Shown piece after piece: positions 12,640-22,555 of a stretch of 64,000 bases of DNA (position 1 is its first letter; each line of letters begins with the position of its first letter). The notes below the pieces were generated by a model. That model did not search any database. It was not told where the DNA came from and worked only from the letters and a program-made list of their open reading frames with translations. The stretch spans positions 89,987,322 to 90,051,321 of the forward strand of contig NC_053035.3 in assembly GCF_002575655.3 (NCBI RefSeq), in the 5' to 3' direction. A program made the position numbers and the translations under genes. This stretch comes from Aegilops tauschii subsp. strangulata. Taxonomy: Eukaryota > Streptophyta > Magnoliopsida > Poales > Poaceae.

Positions 12640-14046
12640 TCACTTCCAGGCCGTAGGTGCCAACCTGTGCCGTCTGTTTAAATTGTGTTGTTTGGAATTG
12701 TGAATCTTAATATTCTTGTGGTGTTCTTGTGTAGATCATATGCTAGATTTTAGTTTAGATTTTTGCTACTGTCAGATACAAGATAATTAGAAGAGGGAAC
12801 AGTTCATGCCTCACATTGTAAAACAGTAGCAGAATATATGAAATCCATCTAAATAAATAACCACTGTGACCAGATTTTTGCAATTATAAAAAGGGAAAGA
12901 AACAACCATTGAACCAACAGATAATTGATTTGGCCTAAGGCAACATGGTATAAAAAAGTTTGATTCACATGCCTCACATTGTAAAAAAGGGCTAGTGTTG
13001 TTGCCAGTCCTAATGAAAAAGCAACTGAATTTCCAACAACCTACTAGGTAGAACAATCCATTTATATCATGAATATATGAAGGGAAGGACATGGTTGCTA
13101 CATGATTGCCATTATACTCCTTGCTGCTAGTTGCATTATTTCTCAGTGCTACAAATGTGTTTAACTTGTAGCTTCTAGCTAGCTTAAGTGAGTAGCCAGT
13201 ACTGTAGTGAGTAGCTTAACTTGTTTAAGTACTGCCAATTAGTAGTACTACTAGTGAGTAGATGAACTCCATTTAACTAGCTTAATTGAGTTTCGGTACT
13301 CCAAACATAGATGATCTGAATAATTAACCCTATCCTATTTTATATGATCAGATGCACAACTTGATGCTACCTAGCTTAATTGAGTTTCAGTACTCCAAAC
13401 ACTCTGCTACCTAACTGAAACCACTATGTGTGTTTTCTGATAATATTATAAAAACTGCCTGGTGTGTGTTCTAGTACTTGTATGCCTATAGCACTGGTTA
13501 ATCTATTTCGAAATTATTTGATTACTTCAAGTAGTCTAATCTTGATTTGAGGGAAGATACTGGGATGGAAGTCTGTCACTGATGCTTCTTTTCTTGAGCA
13601 TTATAGCAAAGTAAGACTACTGTGACTATAAGCATCTAGACAGCATGTTGTAGGTTGTTTGTACTGCCTGTGTAGTTTCCATCAATTATGTTGAAGTACT
13701 CATTTGTATGACTTATTCTGTTCGTGTGATGCAATGTAAGGATACTGTGTTGTATTTTCAAATGACCTTGATTTCTTTATTTGCGGTGACTTCGGAAATA
13801 GAAAATTGACCTTTCTGTGGTCAATCTCATTGCAAGGAAACCAATAACAAAGGATGCAATCTTGTTTTGCAAATGTTGTATAAAGCCCTGATATGTCATA
13901 GTGATGCTGCTGCTACTTTAGATCTTCTGAACTTTGTAAACTGTGATGCAATCTTTCTATGGTCAATAACAAAGGATGCAATCTTTCTGTGGTCAATCTC
14001 ACTGAATTTTGTCAACTTCTGAAATGACCCCTTTCTCCTGAAATGT
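12640..14046. other. AT-rich intron-like stretch
   Basis: No conserved coding frame was seen. It carries short repeats (cagcaatcttt.tgtggtcaat-type words around 13810-14010; catgcctcacattgtaaaa at about 12808 and 12970). It is best read as intron of the CACTA second gene. Confidence 0.4.
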
Positions 14047-14167
14047 TGATTAATTTCCGTATCGGTTGAGAATGGGGCACTCCTAGGTCAAGAAAATTAG
14101 CAAAGGTCATGCCCAATTTTTTTGACCTAGAAGGTGCCCGATTCTCAGCCGAAACAAAAATTAATCA
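14047..14167. repeat. 121-bp imperfect inverted repeat (MITE- or hairpin-like)
   Basis: The left arm, starting tgattaatttccgtatcgg, is the imperfect inverse of the right arm, ending ccgaaacaaaaattaatca. The arms are about 50 bases each and cover the paired words tgagaat.gggca and cctaggtcaa/ttgacctagaagg. Transcribed, it would form one long stem-loop. No clear target duplication was identified. It sits exactly at the upstream edge of the captured LRR fragment. Confidence 0.75.
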
Positions 14168-14700
14168 GCATGTATCTTGACATCAACCAACTTTCTGGAC
14201 ACATCCCTCGACAAGTAGGTTATCTTGAGAACTTAGAGGAGTTGTGGCTTTGCTACAACACACTAACAGGTTCCATCCCAAACTGCCTAGGAAATTTGAC
14301 CAAACTCACAACCTTGGATCTTGAGAACAACCAACTTTCTGGACACATCCCTCGAGAATTAGGTTATCTTGAGAACTTAGAGAAGTTGTTTGTTTGCTAC
14401 AACACACTAACAGGTTCCATCCCAAACAGCATAGGCAATTTGACCAAACTCACAGCCTTGTATCTTTGCAGCAACCAACTTTCTGGACACATCCCTCAAG
14501 AACTAGGTTACCTTGAGAACGTGGACTTGGACCTTAGCAACAACACACTAACAGGTTCCATCCCAAAACACCTAGGCAATATCACAAACATCTCTCAATT
14601 GTTCCTTGACAATAACCAACTTTTTGGTGACATTCCTCGAGAATTAGGTTATATGGTCAACTTAGAGTCTTGTTCCTTGACAATAACCAACTTTTTGACC
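14168..14700 (+). pseudogene. Captured leucine-rich-repeat fragment of a receptor-kinase-type gene
   Basis: The frame from 14134 encodes about seven plant-type 24-residue LRRs (pattern NxLxGxIPxxLGxLxxLxxLxL), alternating NQLSGHIPRELGYLENLE and NTLTGSIPNSIGNLTKLT modules, so the true period is about 48 residues. Such extracellular LRRs belong to LRR receptor-like kinases or proteins. No signal peptide, transmembrane segment or kinase is present. After the seventh repeat a 26-bp word (ttgttccttgacaataacca...) is duplicated (about 14599 and 14669) and the frame runs into the next gene out of phase. The fragment lies in the same direction as the transposon genes, between leader and second coding ATG, so it looks like host sequence acquired by the element. 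Confidence 0.75.
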
Positions 14701-14726
14701 AAACTTTTTTCCTATTTAGAGCGAAC

Positions 14727-17099
14727 ATGGCCCACAACGATGCGGCCGGCGGTTCGGGCAAGGCATTCTGGGAGCTGTCCCAGGAGATGGAGGAAGAACC
14801 TCACCGCTATGAGGACGCCGCGGAAAACACCGATCCCGACTACACAACCCCTAGTGGCGTCGGGGATGACACCACTGATGGTGCCGCCGAGGATGCCACC
14901 ACTGATGATGGCAGCGCACGCACAGATGGCAGCCAACCGAAGAGGCAACGGAAGTACCGGCGCCCGAACATGCTCGGCACCGTCAAGGAGGAATTTACTG
15001 AAGTGTCCTCTAGTGGGAATCCAACGGCGCCCAAAGAATTAGTCAGTGGGTACGCGGGACAACTCGGGTGCATTCTCCGAAGCACCATCTCGATCAATAC
15101 CGAGAACCTAAGGCATCGTGACCGAGGGAATTTGTGCAACCTCCTCTTCACGAAGCTACACGAACGATACAAGTTCCCCGGTGACTTCGCAAACACACGC
15201 CTCTCAGGGAATAAAGTGAACAGTGTCGCCCTCACGAAGATGAGCACGGCCCTGGCTACTTGGAGAGCCGCGGTGAAGAGAAGGATTCTAAGAGGTGATA
15301 GTTATGAGAAGATCAAGGAGACAAATCCTTCGATCAGCGAAGCTGACTACCTGGAGTTCAAGATCAAGTGCGAGAGCAACGCATCTGCGGAATCAAGTCA
15401 GTGGGGGAAAGATATGCAGGACTTGAACTTAGGGGTCCACAAACTCGGTCCCGGCGGTTACAGAGTGGCGGAACCTATATGGGACAAGGAGGACGCGGAG
15501 CGTGCCGAGCAAGGCCTACCGCCCTTCTTCGATAAATACCGTGACAAGCAGACCAGGAACTATGTCAGGGCCCGGTACAAGGCGGACCTGGTAACAAAGG
15601 AGCTTACCACAGATCCAAAGACCAAGGCGCTTGAGCTTGTTCTGGTAAGGAATACACCCCCGCGTTATTAGCTCCATATGGTTGCATTCTAATTAATGAA
15701 GCCAAATTTCCAAATGGTTCACGTTCCTTCCGCAAGACACTGAAAGCAGTAGCGCGGGGTCGTCTCAGAGCTCCCCTTGGGACACCACTTTAAATAGGGC
15801 GTTGAACATAATGAAACACAAGGATAAGTTCAGTAAGCCGTCGTCTGCTGGTCGTGTGGCCGGCAAAGGCTTGTCCACGAAATGGTCGGAATACTATAAC
15901 ATTGGGCGAAAGGAGAGAAAGACCAGCTCGGAAAGCCAGGAGCGCGAGGTTCAAGAACTCAAGGCACAAGTGGCGCGGATTCCGGAGATAGTCGAAGAGC
16001 AAGTGCGAGACCAACCGGGAGCGACGGTCACCGCCATTGTGCCTACCTCGATTGAGGGGCTGCAGGCGTGGATTGTGGGCGGCCAACAGGGGCCGCCCCC
16101 CATTCCCAGCTTCACGGGCAGCAACTCGCACAACGCGCCGGCGGCGCCATTGGTGTCTCCGGCGTCGGCGCCGGCATTGGAGCTTAATGCACCCGGGTGT
16201 GGGAAGAATACGCCGGCCGGCACCTCGGCAGCAAGCGGTCCCTCCGTCACTTGCACGCCCGCCGTTGGAGGTGCCTCGACATTAGCCGAGCTCGACGCTA
16301 TCACAGTAACTAAGCCTCACGGCCGATGACTTCATCTCCTTGCCTTTGACTGGGCATCCCTGACGCCCTACATGTTTTCGCAGGGTGCCGTCGATGTTCC
16401 ATGCACTCTCCTGCACTTCGTGGGCAGCGAGTTGATCGATGTCGCCAAGGCCAGAATCGTTTAACCGGGCAACCGCGTGTTCCACGGTAATCCGATGCCA
16501 CCCACCGTGTATAGGGTTCAACTGGTTCGAGTGCTGCGGGGCTGCGACGACTTGTTACCTCCGTATCGGCCCCCTGGGGCCGACGAAGATGATGTGATGA
16601 CCCTCAGCACCTGCATAAGCTGGTCCATGCTTTGGCCGAAGAGCCAGATTCGTTTGGGGACGGGGGACACCACCCCACAGACAACACCGCCAGTCTGCCG
16701 GCGCCAAGCCATGGCAAGACCGCCGCAACGCTACCGCCGTCAGCTGATCCGGACATGCATATGGCAAAGGATCCGGACGACGACGACGGTACATTTTCCA
16801 ACGTCGATAAGTACTTCAACGAACATGATGGGTACAGTGACGAATTCTTGGGGCCTCCTTCTCAAGAACCCAACCCTGCAAAAGACGATCGCGATCTAGC
16901 TGGTACCGCGGAGAAACCCAATTGCAACAGGCGTCGTCTGGCGTTCAGTTCTCAGGAGACGCCTCCAGCTGCCGCCTTCATCGAGCCTCAGATAGCCGAG
17001 GCGCGAAATATTATCAGCCCCAACACACTCAAGAAGGTGGTCTCTGAACTCGATCCCATTACAGCAGAAGAAGCAGAAGGGACGGAAAAGAAAAAATAA
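14727..17099 (+). pseudogene. Second CACTA gene (plant transposase Ptta/En/Spm-like), broken
   Basis: The chosen start is the ATG at 14727, right after a tatttag/agcgaac acceptor. The N-terminal part is acidic and rich in D/T/A, then come basic QPKRQRKYRRPN and a conserved block (about 15100-15660) with LCNLLFTKLHERYKFPG and AVKRRILRGDSYEKIKE, of the Transposase_24 (TNPA-like) type. A consensus donor CTG/GTAAGG lies at about 15642 and the frame resumes after 15741 with SSPWDTTLNRALNIMKHKDK and a coiled coil (REVQELKAQVARIPEIVEEQ, about 15945). Stops and frame changes near 16320-16470 and 16620 break it. The family text resumes as MPPTVYRVQLVRVLRGCDDL (about 16495) and then an acidic region to a stop at 17099. 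It is presumably a DNA-binding accessory transposition protein. Confidence 0.7.
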
Positions 17100-17159
17100 C
17101 AAGGGTGCGAGCCAGCCGGCACCGAGTACGATCCGTGCTCAGGACGGGCCACCTTCACC

Positions 17160-18290
17160 TAAGGATATCTTGAGGAGGGTGCATGTGGCGGGTAGGCCGA
17201 TGCTACCGACTAATCTGCTCAATGCTGCAACCGGTGCTATGCGGAGTCTGCATGACAGTGTTCTTTCTTTGGAGAAGCGGCGTCTCTCCGAGAATGATGT
17301 GACATACCCGATTTTCGTGGCCAAGGTGCCAGAGGGCAAGGGCTTTGTCGATAGCAACATCGGGCGTATGATCGTCCTGCGGTTTGATGACATCTTCGCT
17401 ATGTTTAACCTTCATCCGCTGCACTACACCTTCATTCGGCTATTTTCGCTCAGTATGGAGATGCGGATCATTAGAGACGTGACCCCAGACATCATGATAG
17501 TCGACCCCTTCTACATGCGTGCCAAGATTTTGGGCAGCGCTGGGGACCGGCAAGTCACGAGTTCATACCTCGAAAGCGTCATTCTGGCGAACCCAGATAA
17601 GGATAACTTCCTCGTGCCTTACTTTCCCAAGTAAGTCATCCCCTCACCGCCCCGTAACATATGATTTCTTAGATTTTGATCGTTCTTTTTTTTCTAACAT
17701 TCCGTGTTTTGTGTAGTGACACACATTGCACACTCATCCTCTTAAGCCCGAAATATTCCATGGCCACGTATTTCGACTCGGACCGTCAGTCGAAGAAAGA
17801 CTACACAAATATCAAGAAAGTTCTTGATGATGCTCTCCCCGGCTACGCCAAATCTGGAGGCACCTTCAGGAGGCCAATTTGTAGGTACGGCAAGCACGTG
17901 TTCACCCACGTAACGACGTTCCCCTGCGTCAAGCAGCCGCCTGGCGGTCAGAAGGATGCCTACTACGCTCTCCATCACATGCGGGCGATCGTACGGGACC
18001 ATAATCACCTTCTGCTACCAACTAATCTCAAAGATTGGGCCGCACGCTTGTCAGCAATCCAGGACGCGGACATCAGACAAGAATTCTTTCGCATCCAGTC
18101 GGAGTTTGTGAAAATCATCCATCAAGATGTCCTTCATACCTCGGGGCAGTTCTACCTTAAATATCAACCGTACAACAGTGAAATAGAAACAACGCTACAA
18201 ATGCAGGCTGACAACGATCGCGATTTCGTGACCATCACGAAAGACGGCGTCTTCATCCACGCTCCGGTCCCTGAGTCGAGTCGAAAGTAA
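17160..18290 (+). pseudogene. Ulp1-like cysteine-protease fold of the CACTA element, apparently inactive
   Basis: Two exons join cleanly: one ending at 17630 and one starting at 17717, with an 86-bp intron (donor CCCAA/GTAAGTC, acceptor gtgtag/TGAC). The join restores PYFPNDTHCTLILLSPKY. The C-terminal half resembles the Ulp1/C48 SUMO-protease fold often carried by plant CACTA and Mutator elements: His in the THCTLILLSP strand, Asp in TYFDSD, Gln in CVKQPPGG. Where the family has the catalytic Cys (C-G-Y-Y), this copy reads K-D-A-Y-Y, so the nucleophile appears absent. The link to the preceding gene (to 17099) is out of frame. The exons themselves are open, so a fold-only function, or a relic, are both possible. 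Confidence 0.55.
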
Positions 18291-18535
18291 TGATGCTATG
18301 TAGTTCTGAAATATCGATTAGCTCATGTTGTAATTAAACTTTAATGAACTTGTATGTCTCTTTAGTTTGGACAGTCGTTCAACTTATATGTAATCGATGC
18401 TATTTATTAGTAGGACCATGAATCGTGCTATTAATGTGTTGCTTTTCTCTTCCGATCCTTTTGTTGCATACTTATATATTGCTTATATATTGTCTGTGAA
18501 TTGCTACTAACGTTTTGTTTGTCTAGTGCATAGAG

Positions 18536-18787
18536 ATGTGGTCGTATGTCGTGTACAAGGGTAAGGTTCCCGGAGTCTACGACGACTGGGAGGAGTGTCG
18601 GAGACAGGTTCACCGTTTCAGCGATAACAGTTACAAAGGGTACACCACTAGGGCGGAGGCGGAAGCTAGATACGCGCGCTATCTAGCGGGAGAGAGGAGG
18701 GAATGGAGGAGGAACCGGATGAAGACCAGTTTCATCGCGATGATGCTCATCGTGACTGCAGCTCTCTTCTATGTGATGGTAGTTTAG
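18536..18787 (+). CDS. Small protein: RNase H1 N-terminal (hybrid-binding) fold plus C-terminal membrane segment
   Basis: The protein has 83 residues. Residues about 3-50 match the RNase H1 N-terminal / caulimovirus viroplasmin-type fold: YVVYKGKVPGVYDDWEEC, then a conserved FSDNSYKGYTTRAEAEA stretch with the aromatic and basic residues that contact RNA-DNA hybrid in that family. There is no catalytic RNase H domain. Residues about 52-62 are strongly basic (RREWRRNRMK), followed by a hydrophobic helix (IAMMLIVTAALFYVMVV) to the C-terminus, suggesting a tail-anchored protein facing the cytosol or nucleus. The ATG lies just after a tttgtctag acceptor-like site, 245 bp downstream of the Ulp1-like segment and inside the CACTA element. 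It is one of few intact frames there. The role in transposition is unknown; the fold is recognised, the function inferred. Confidence 0.6.
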   Translation: MWSYVVYKGKVPGVYDDWEECRRQVHRFSDNSYKGYTTRAEAEARYARYLAGERREWRRNRMKTSFIAMMLIVTAALFYVMVV

Positions 18788-19049
18788 ATGATCGATATCG
18801 ACTTTGTAATGTGACGACAAACTCGGCTAATATATATGATGAACTTTGCTAATGTCTCGAGACCTAAACTTGGCTAATGTTTGAACTTTGTTCGCTATTT
18901 CAAATTTGGAGACTAATATGATGAATTCTATTGTGTGATGTTTATATTCTGTGCTGTGTAATGTGTATTTTGTAACCTGTGCGAATACTAGATATTTTGT
19001 AACCTGTGCAAATACCAGAAAAGCAAAAAATAATAATTCCTAATATTCA

Positions 19050-19366
19050 TAGTAGTGGCGCACCATATTGAGCATTAGTGGCGCACCAGGGCTAAATACC
19101 AGTGGCGCATTATGGGGCATAGTAATGGCGCACTTGGAGGCATACGTGAAGGTAAATATGGCCCCCTAGGAGGCATAGTAATGGCGCACCGTTGGACATA
19201 ATAATGACGCACTGCCAGGTGCGCCACTATTATCTGGTATACTAATGGCGCACCAGAGGTGCGCCATTAGTATTTGTTACTAGTGGCGTGGTAATAGTGG
19301 CGCACCTATAGTGCACCATTAATGGCCAAAATAGGTGTGCCACTAACAGGCATTTTTCTAGTAGTG
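19050..19366. repeat. CACTA right subterminal repeats and terminal inverted repeat
   Basis: About nine copies of (a/g)(a/g)tggcgcacc or its inverse lie between 19050 and 19325. The terminus catttttctagtagtg ends at 19366. The inverse complement starts CACTACTAGAAAAATG, the CACTA signature. Three bases, cgt, follow as the potential target copy. Confidence 0.85.
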
Positions 19367-19690
19367 CGTTTCCGTCGACAATGCGGCGTCACTTTGTCAA
19401 TCTCAAGATGTTGTGCTAGCTCAGTATCTTGGAGGTGCTCATAGATGTAGAGTTGTGTGAGTTCATTGGGGTGTATGTGCGTGTATGTCAATTGAACTCT
19501 GTAAAAAACACATCGTATGCACCATATTTATTACTGCAACAATGCAATTTGACTCAAACATACATCATTCTCACGAGTGGTCACAAGCAAATTAATCAGC
19601 ACCAATGAATTATCCCAAAATCTAAAAAGTGGCCGCGCATCTTTTAGAGGAAACGAACGGCCTGGCTCACAGCGCATGCATGCTTAATTT
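19367..19690. other. Short non-coding stretch right of the CACTA end
   Basis: No gene was seen. 'ggaggtgctcatagatg...gtgtatgtgcgtgtatgtcaattg...gtaaaaaaca' (about 19430-19515) resembles the 3' end of a grass LINE, which is a weak call. Confidence 0.3.
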
Positions 19691-19749
19691 TTTTGTCCGC
19701 TAGTACATGTGACTACAGCATTAAATGTCTTCACACCGTCCCTTTACTT

Positions 19750-21000
19750 TGGAAACGACCAGATCCATATGTATTTATTTTGGGTTTTCAAAAATTCAAA
19801 AAGCCATATTTTCCAAACCGCACATCAGAATTCAAATCTATTTTCACCCTCCGAATCCTCGCGACGAGATCTTTGAAACTAGATTCCTCATGGGTATGTT
19901 TTGACGAAAAAGATTCGATGCCAAGTTTAAGGCTATATGGTGCAACTTTAGTACTGCATTGTGCAACTTTAGTACTGCATGATGCAACTGTTTTTCAAAA
20001 CCAAATTTAGAGCTACATGATCGAACTTCCAATGAGGTTACAACATAGCAACCATAACAACCGACTTTTGTGATGTGCAACTAGTCTACTGCCCCGGCCA
20101 ACTACCTAGTTGTAGATATGCAACTCTCCTCCCTACTTGTGGATGTCTACTGTTGGCATACTCTGCCCACCTCCCCTATTAGGGATATGTGCAACTCAGT
20201 ATGTTGTTCAAGCCAACTGATTATTAGTCGATGTGCAACTATTTCCTCTCCCTGCTTGTGGATATGCAGTTTCGGTTGGCCAGGGCAACAAACGGAGTTA
20301 CACATAGTCTGCTAGGCAGTTGGCCAAGAAAGCATGCGAAGTTGCACATCTCACAGGCAGGGATAGTTGAATGGTGAAAATTCCATATTCACGAGGATAG
20401 TGAAAAGCTGCTTATAGACAGGGTGCTAAAGTTGTAAATCTCAAAAACAGGGGTGGTTTGGACCGGTTGCTAGAAGAAAAAACTACACATCCATGGGGGT
20501 ACGATCAAAAGTTGCTCTCACTGTTAGACATTTGGTTGTGGCAGTATCCGAAGTTGCACATCCATTACTAGGAAGTTGGCGGATACAGCAAAAAGTGAAA
20601 GCACATCCACGGGCAGGGGGAAAGTTGCACATCAATTACTAGGCAGTTGGCCTGCGCAACAGACGAAATTGCACATCTCACGTGAAGGGGTAGTTTGAGG
20701 GGGTGGAGGTGACATCAGTGAAAACTGCACGTCCACGGGATAGGTGAAAAGTTGCACATCCACGGTCAGCTAGTTGCACATCAACTACTAGGCAGTTGCA
20801 CAAAACGAGGCACTAAATTGCACACAAAAAATTCGTCGAAACATAGCCATGCAGGATCTAGTTTCAAAGATCTCGTCGCGAGGATTCGGAGGGTGAAAAC
20901 GGATCTTAATTTTGATGCGCGGTTTGAAAGTTATGGCTTTTTGAAATTTGTAAATCGTGAATTAAATGATACAAAGCCATGTGCGTCCATGCACTAAAAG
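19750..21000. mobile_element. Fold-back / Mutator-like non-autonomous element with long inverted arms
   Basis: The left arm (about 19785-19920, with caccctccgaatcctcgcgacgagatctttgaaactagat) is the inverse of the right arm (about 20830-20975), with a perfect core of about 40 bases and weaker flanking identity. The middle is filled with gttgcacatc/gtgcaac words and a 21-bp tandem repeat (gtgcaactttagtactgcat, 19941-19983). No coding frame is convincing. Exact ends and target duplication were not found, so the superfamily is a guess. Confidence 0.65.
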
Positions 21001-21162
21001 TAGGAACAGCCGGACGCATGTCTGTTGGAATTTTCTGTTTAACTAGCTGGGACCATAGAAATTTTTCTTAATTGGGATAAAGAGACAAACACTTTTCATT
21101 TAATAGCCGGCCGCTGTGAAGCGCTAGCGGGCCAACGGCTGCCCGCTAGACGCGTCCATGAA

Positions 21163-22555
21163 TTATGACTCACTGCCCTTGATTGGACCCTTTCCCCTGG
21201 CCCACCCTCTGATCTTGCGGAGCAATCTTGGCCGTCCGATCCCTGTCCTGCAGCCCGCCAGCCCCATGCACGACTCCTCTCCCGCGGCGCACGACGACGC
21301 GTCGGACGACGTCTTGCGGAGCTCCACCTCGTTGATCGGCGCGGCCACCGCCACCATCTTCTCCCCCTTCTTGCGCTGTTCCTCCGCCGTCGGGTCGGCG
21401 TCATTGTCGTCGTCCCCAATCGCCACCGGGCCCTTGGCGGCGCCGCCCTCGCCGTCGCTGACCAGGAGGTCGTGCTGCAGCCACGCCGTGATCCAGCCGA
21501 GGTAGATCAGCTCCTCCATGTCCGCCGCCCACCGGTCCCGGAGCACCTCCATACCGTCCAGCAGGTCCTTGCTGCTCGACAGCTTCCGCATGCTCCTCTC
21601 CACGGCGACCTCCACGCTCTATGCCGTGCACGCACAAGGAATATCTTGATCAGACGAAAATGGAGGAAGGAAATGTCGATGAAGCGAAGAAGACAATACG
21701 TACCTCACTGTCTGTTCCTTTCCCCTTCTGCAGCTGCAAAACCAGCTCCTTCATCTCCGCCATGAGCTGCTCAAAGCCTCGGCACCTCGTTGCCATCTCT
21801 GCCTCCCGGGCATCCAAAGCCAGGATCCTTCCATCAATGGCGTCGAACTCTTGTCTGCTCTTCCTGGCAACCTTCCTGAACTTGCTCTGCAGCGCGTCGA
21901 GGCTCGCCCGCATCACGGCGAACTCTTCGGCGGCCGCCCGGATCTCCGTGGCGGCCGCCTCGAGCCGCTGGTTCTGCGACTCCAGCAGCTCCAGCTTCAT
22001 CCCCAGGCACATGATCTGCATCTTCTGGTACGTCGACTCCTGCTCCTTCGCGTCACAGTAGTCGTGGAACCGCGACTCGATGCCGGCGGCTCGCTCTTCG
22101 AGGGCCGACACCACGCGCTTCAGGCTCTCGACCTCCTCGGCGCCGGCGGACGTCCCCTCCACACCCTGGAACTTCTGGTTGTTGACTGAAACTTCCGATG
22201 AGCTCTCGGTGTCCTGCGCCACCGTGATTTCCTCAGTAACAGAAGCCCGCCTCGCGTGGCCGCCACCGTGGAGCCTGCCGGTGCTGTAGGGGGTCTCCGC
22301 TTGCACCAGCTTCCACGGCGCCCGGTTCGGGGACTCCATTTCTCCTCCTCCCTCTTCTCCTTGAATCAATCTCAAACCGTCTGACGATGATGATTGATCC
22401 AACTGGATCGAGTTACCAGACGAGTCTAGGTCACTGTGCCTGATTGCTCTATCTGCTATGAGGCCGCAGATAAAAGAACCTGCCAGGGGAAAAGCCAAGG
22501 GAATTATTATCTTGAGAAGGAGATTCTTGATGTCCTCTGCTTGCTTGCTTCCCAT
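21163..22555 (-). CDS. CHUP1-like coiled-coil protein with N-terminal membrane anchor
   Basis: Two exons: 22555-21704 (284 codons, donor GAG/GTACGT) and 21618-21163 (acceptor gcatag/AGC, stop at 21163), giving 435 residues in phase. Residues about 12-36 form one hydrophobic helix (KIIIPLAFPLAGSFICGLIA) after a short hydrophilic start, like a membrane anchor. Residues about 140-278 are a long Glu/Arg/Ala-rich coiled coil (ESLKRVVSALEERAAGIESR and onward). Exon 2 contains DMEELIYLGWITAWLQHDLL, resembling the conserved C-terminal helix of the CHUP1 / IRK-interacting / IPGA1 family (family form: EELVYLRWVNACLRYE). CHUP1 places chloroplasts through actin at the outer envelope; other members bind microtubules or receptor kinases. 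This copy lacks the proline-rich actin/profilin region and is short, so the exact role is open. The frame is intact. Confidence 0.65.

Larger units (their letters stand above)
7740..19366 (+). mobile_element. Decayed CACTA (En/Spm) transposon; right end mapped, left end not found
   Basis: The right end is clear: the sequence ends ...tttttctagtagtg at 19366, the inverse complement of a CACTACTAGAAAAA terminus, preceded by 19050-19350 dense in ggcgcacc/ggtgcgcc subterminal motifs. Inside are a TNP2-type transposase relic, internal copies of the same GGCGCACC motif (11441-11955), a GC-rich leader, a second transposase-type gene, a Ulp1-like segment and a small RNase H1-N ORF. No CACTACTAG start was found upstream of the transposase, so 7740 (a splice-acceptor-like tttag just before the first coding exon) is a working boundary. 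The left end may be deleted or lie further left. The coding parts carry several frameshifts and stops, so the copy is not autonomous. Confidence 0.85.

Noticed and set aside
14134..15042. Single LRR-plus-tail protein of 302 residues
   Set aside because: After about residue 190 the frame reads the second CACTA gene out of phase, so the tail is not a real protein part; only the LRR segment was kept.
19300..19370. Search for a CACTACTAG left end matching the first CACTA element upstream of 7752
   Set aside because: No such terminus was found in 1-7750, so no left boundary or target duplication is claimed.
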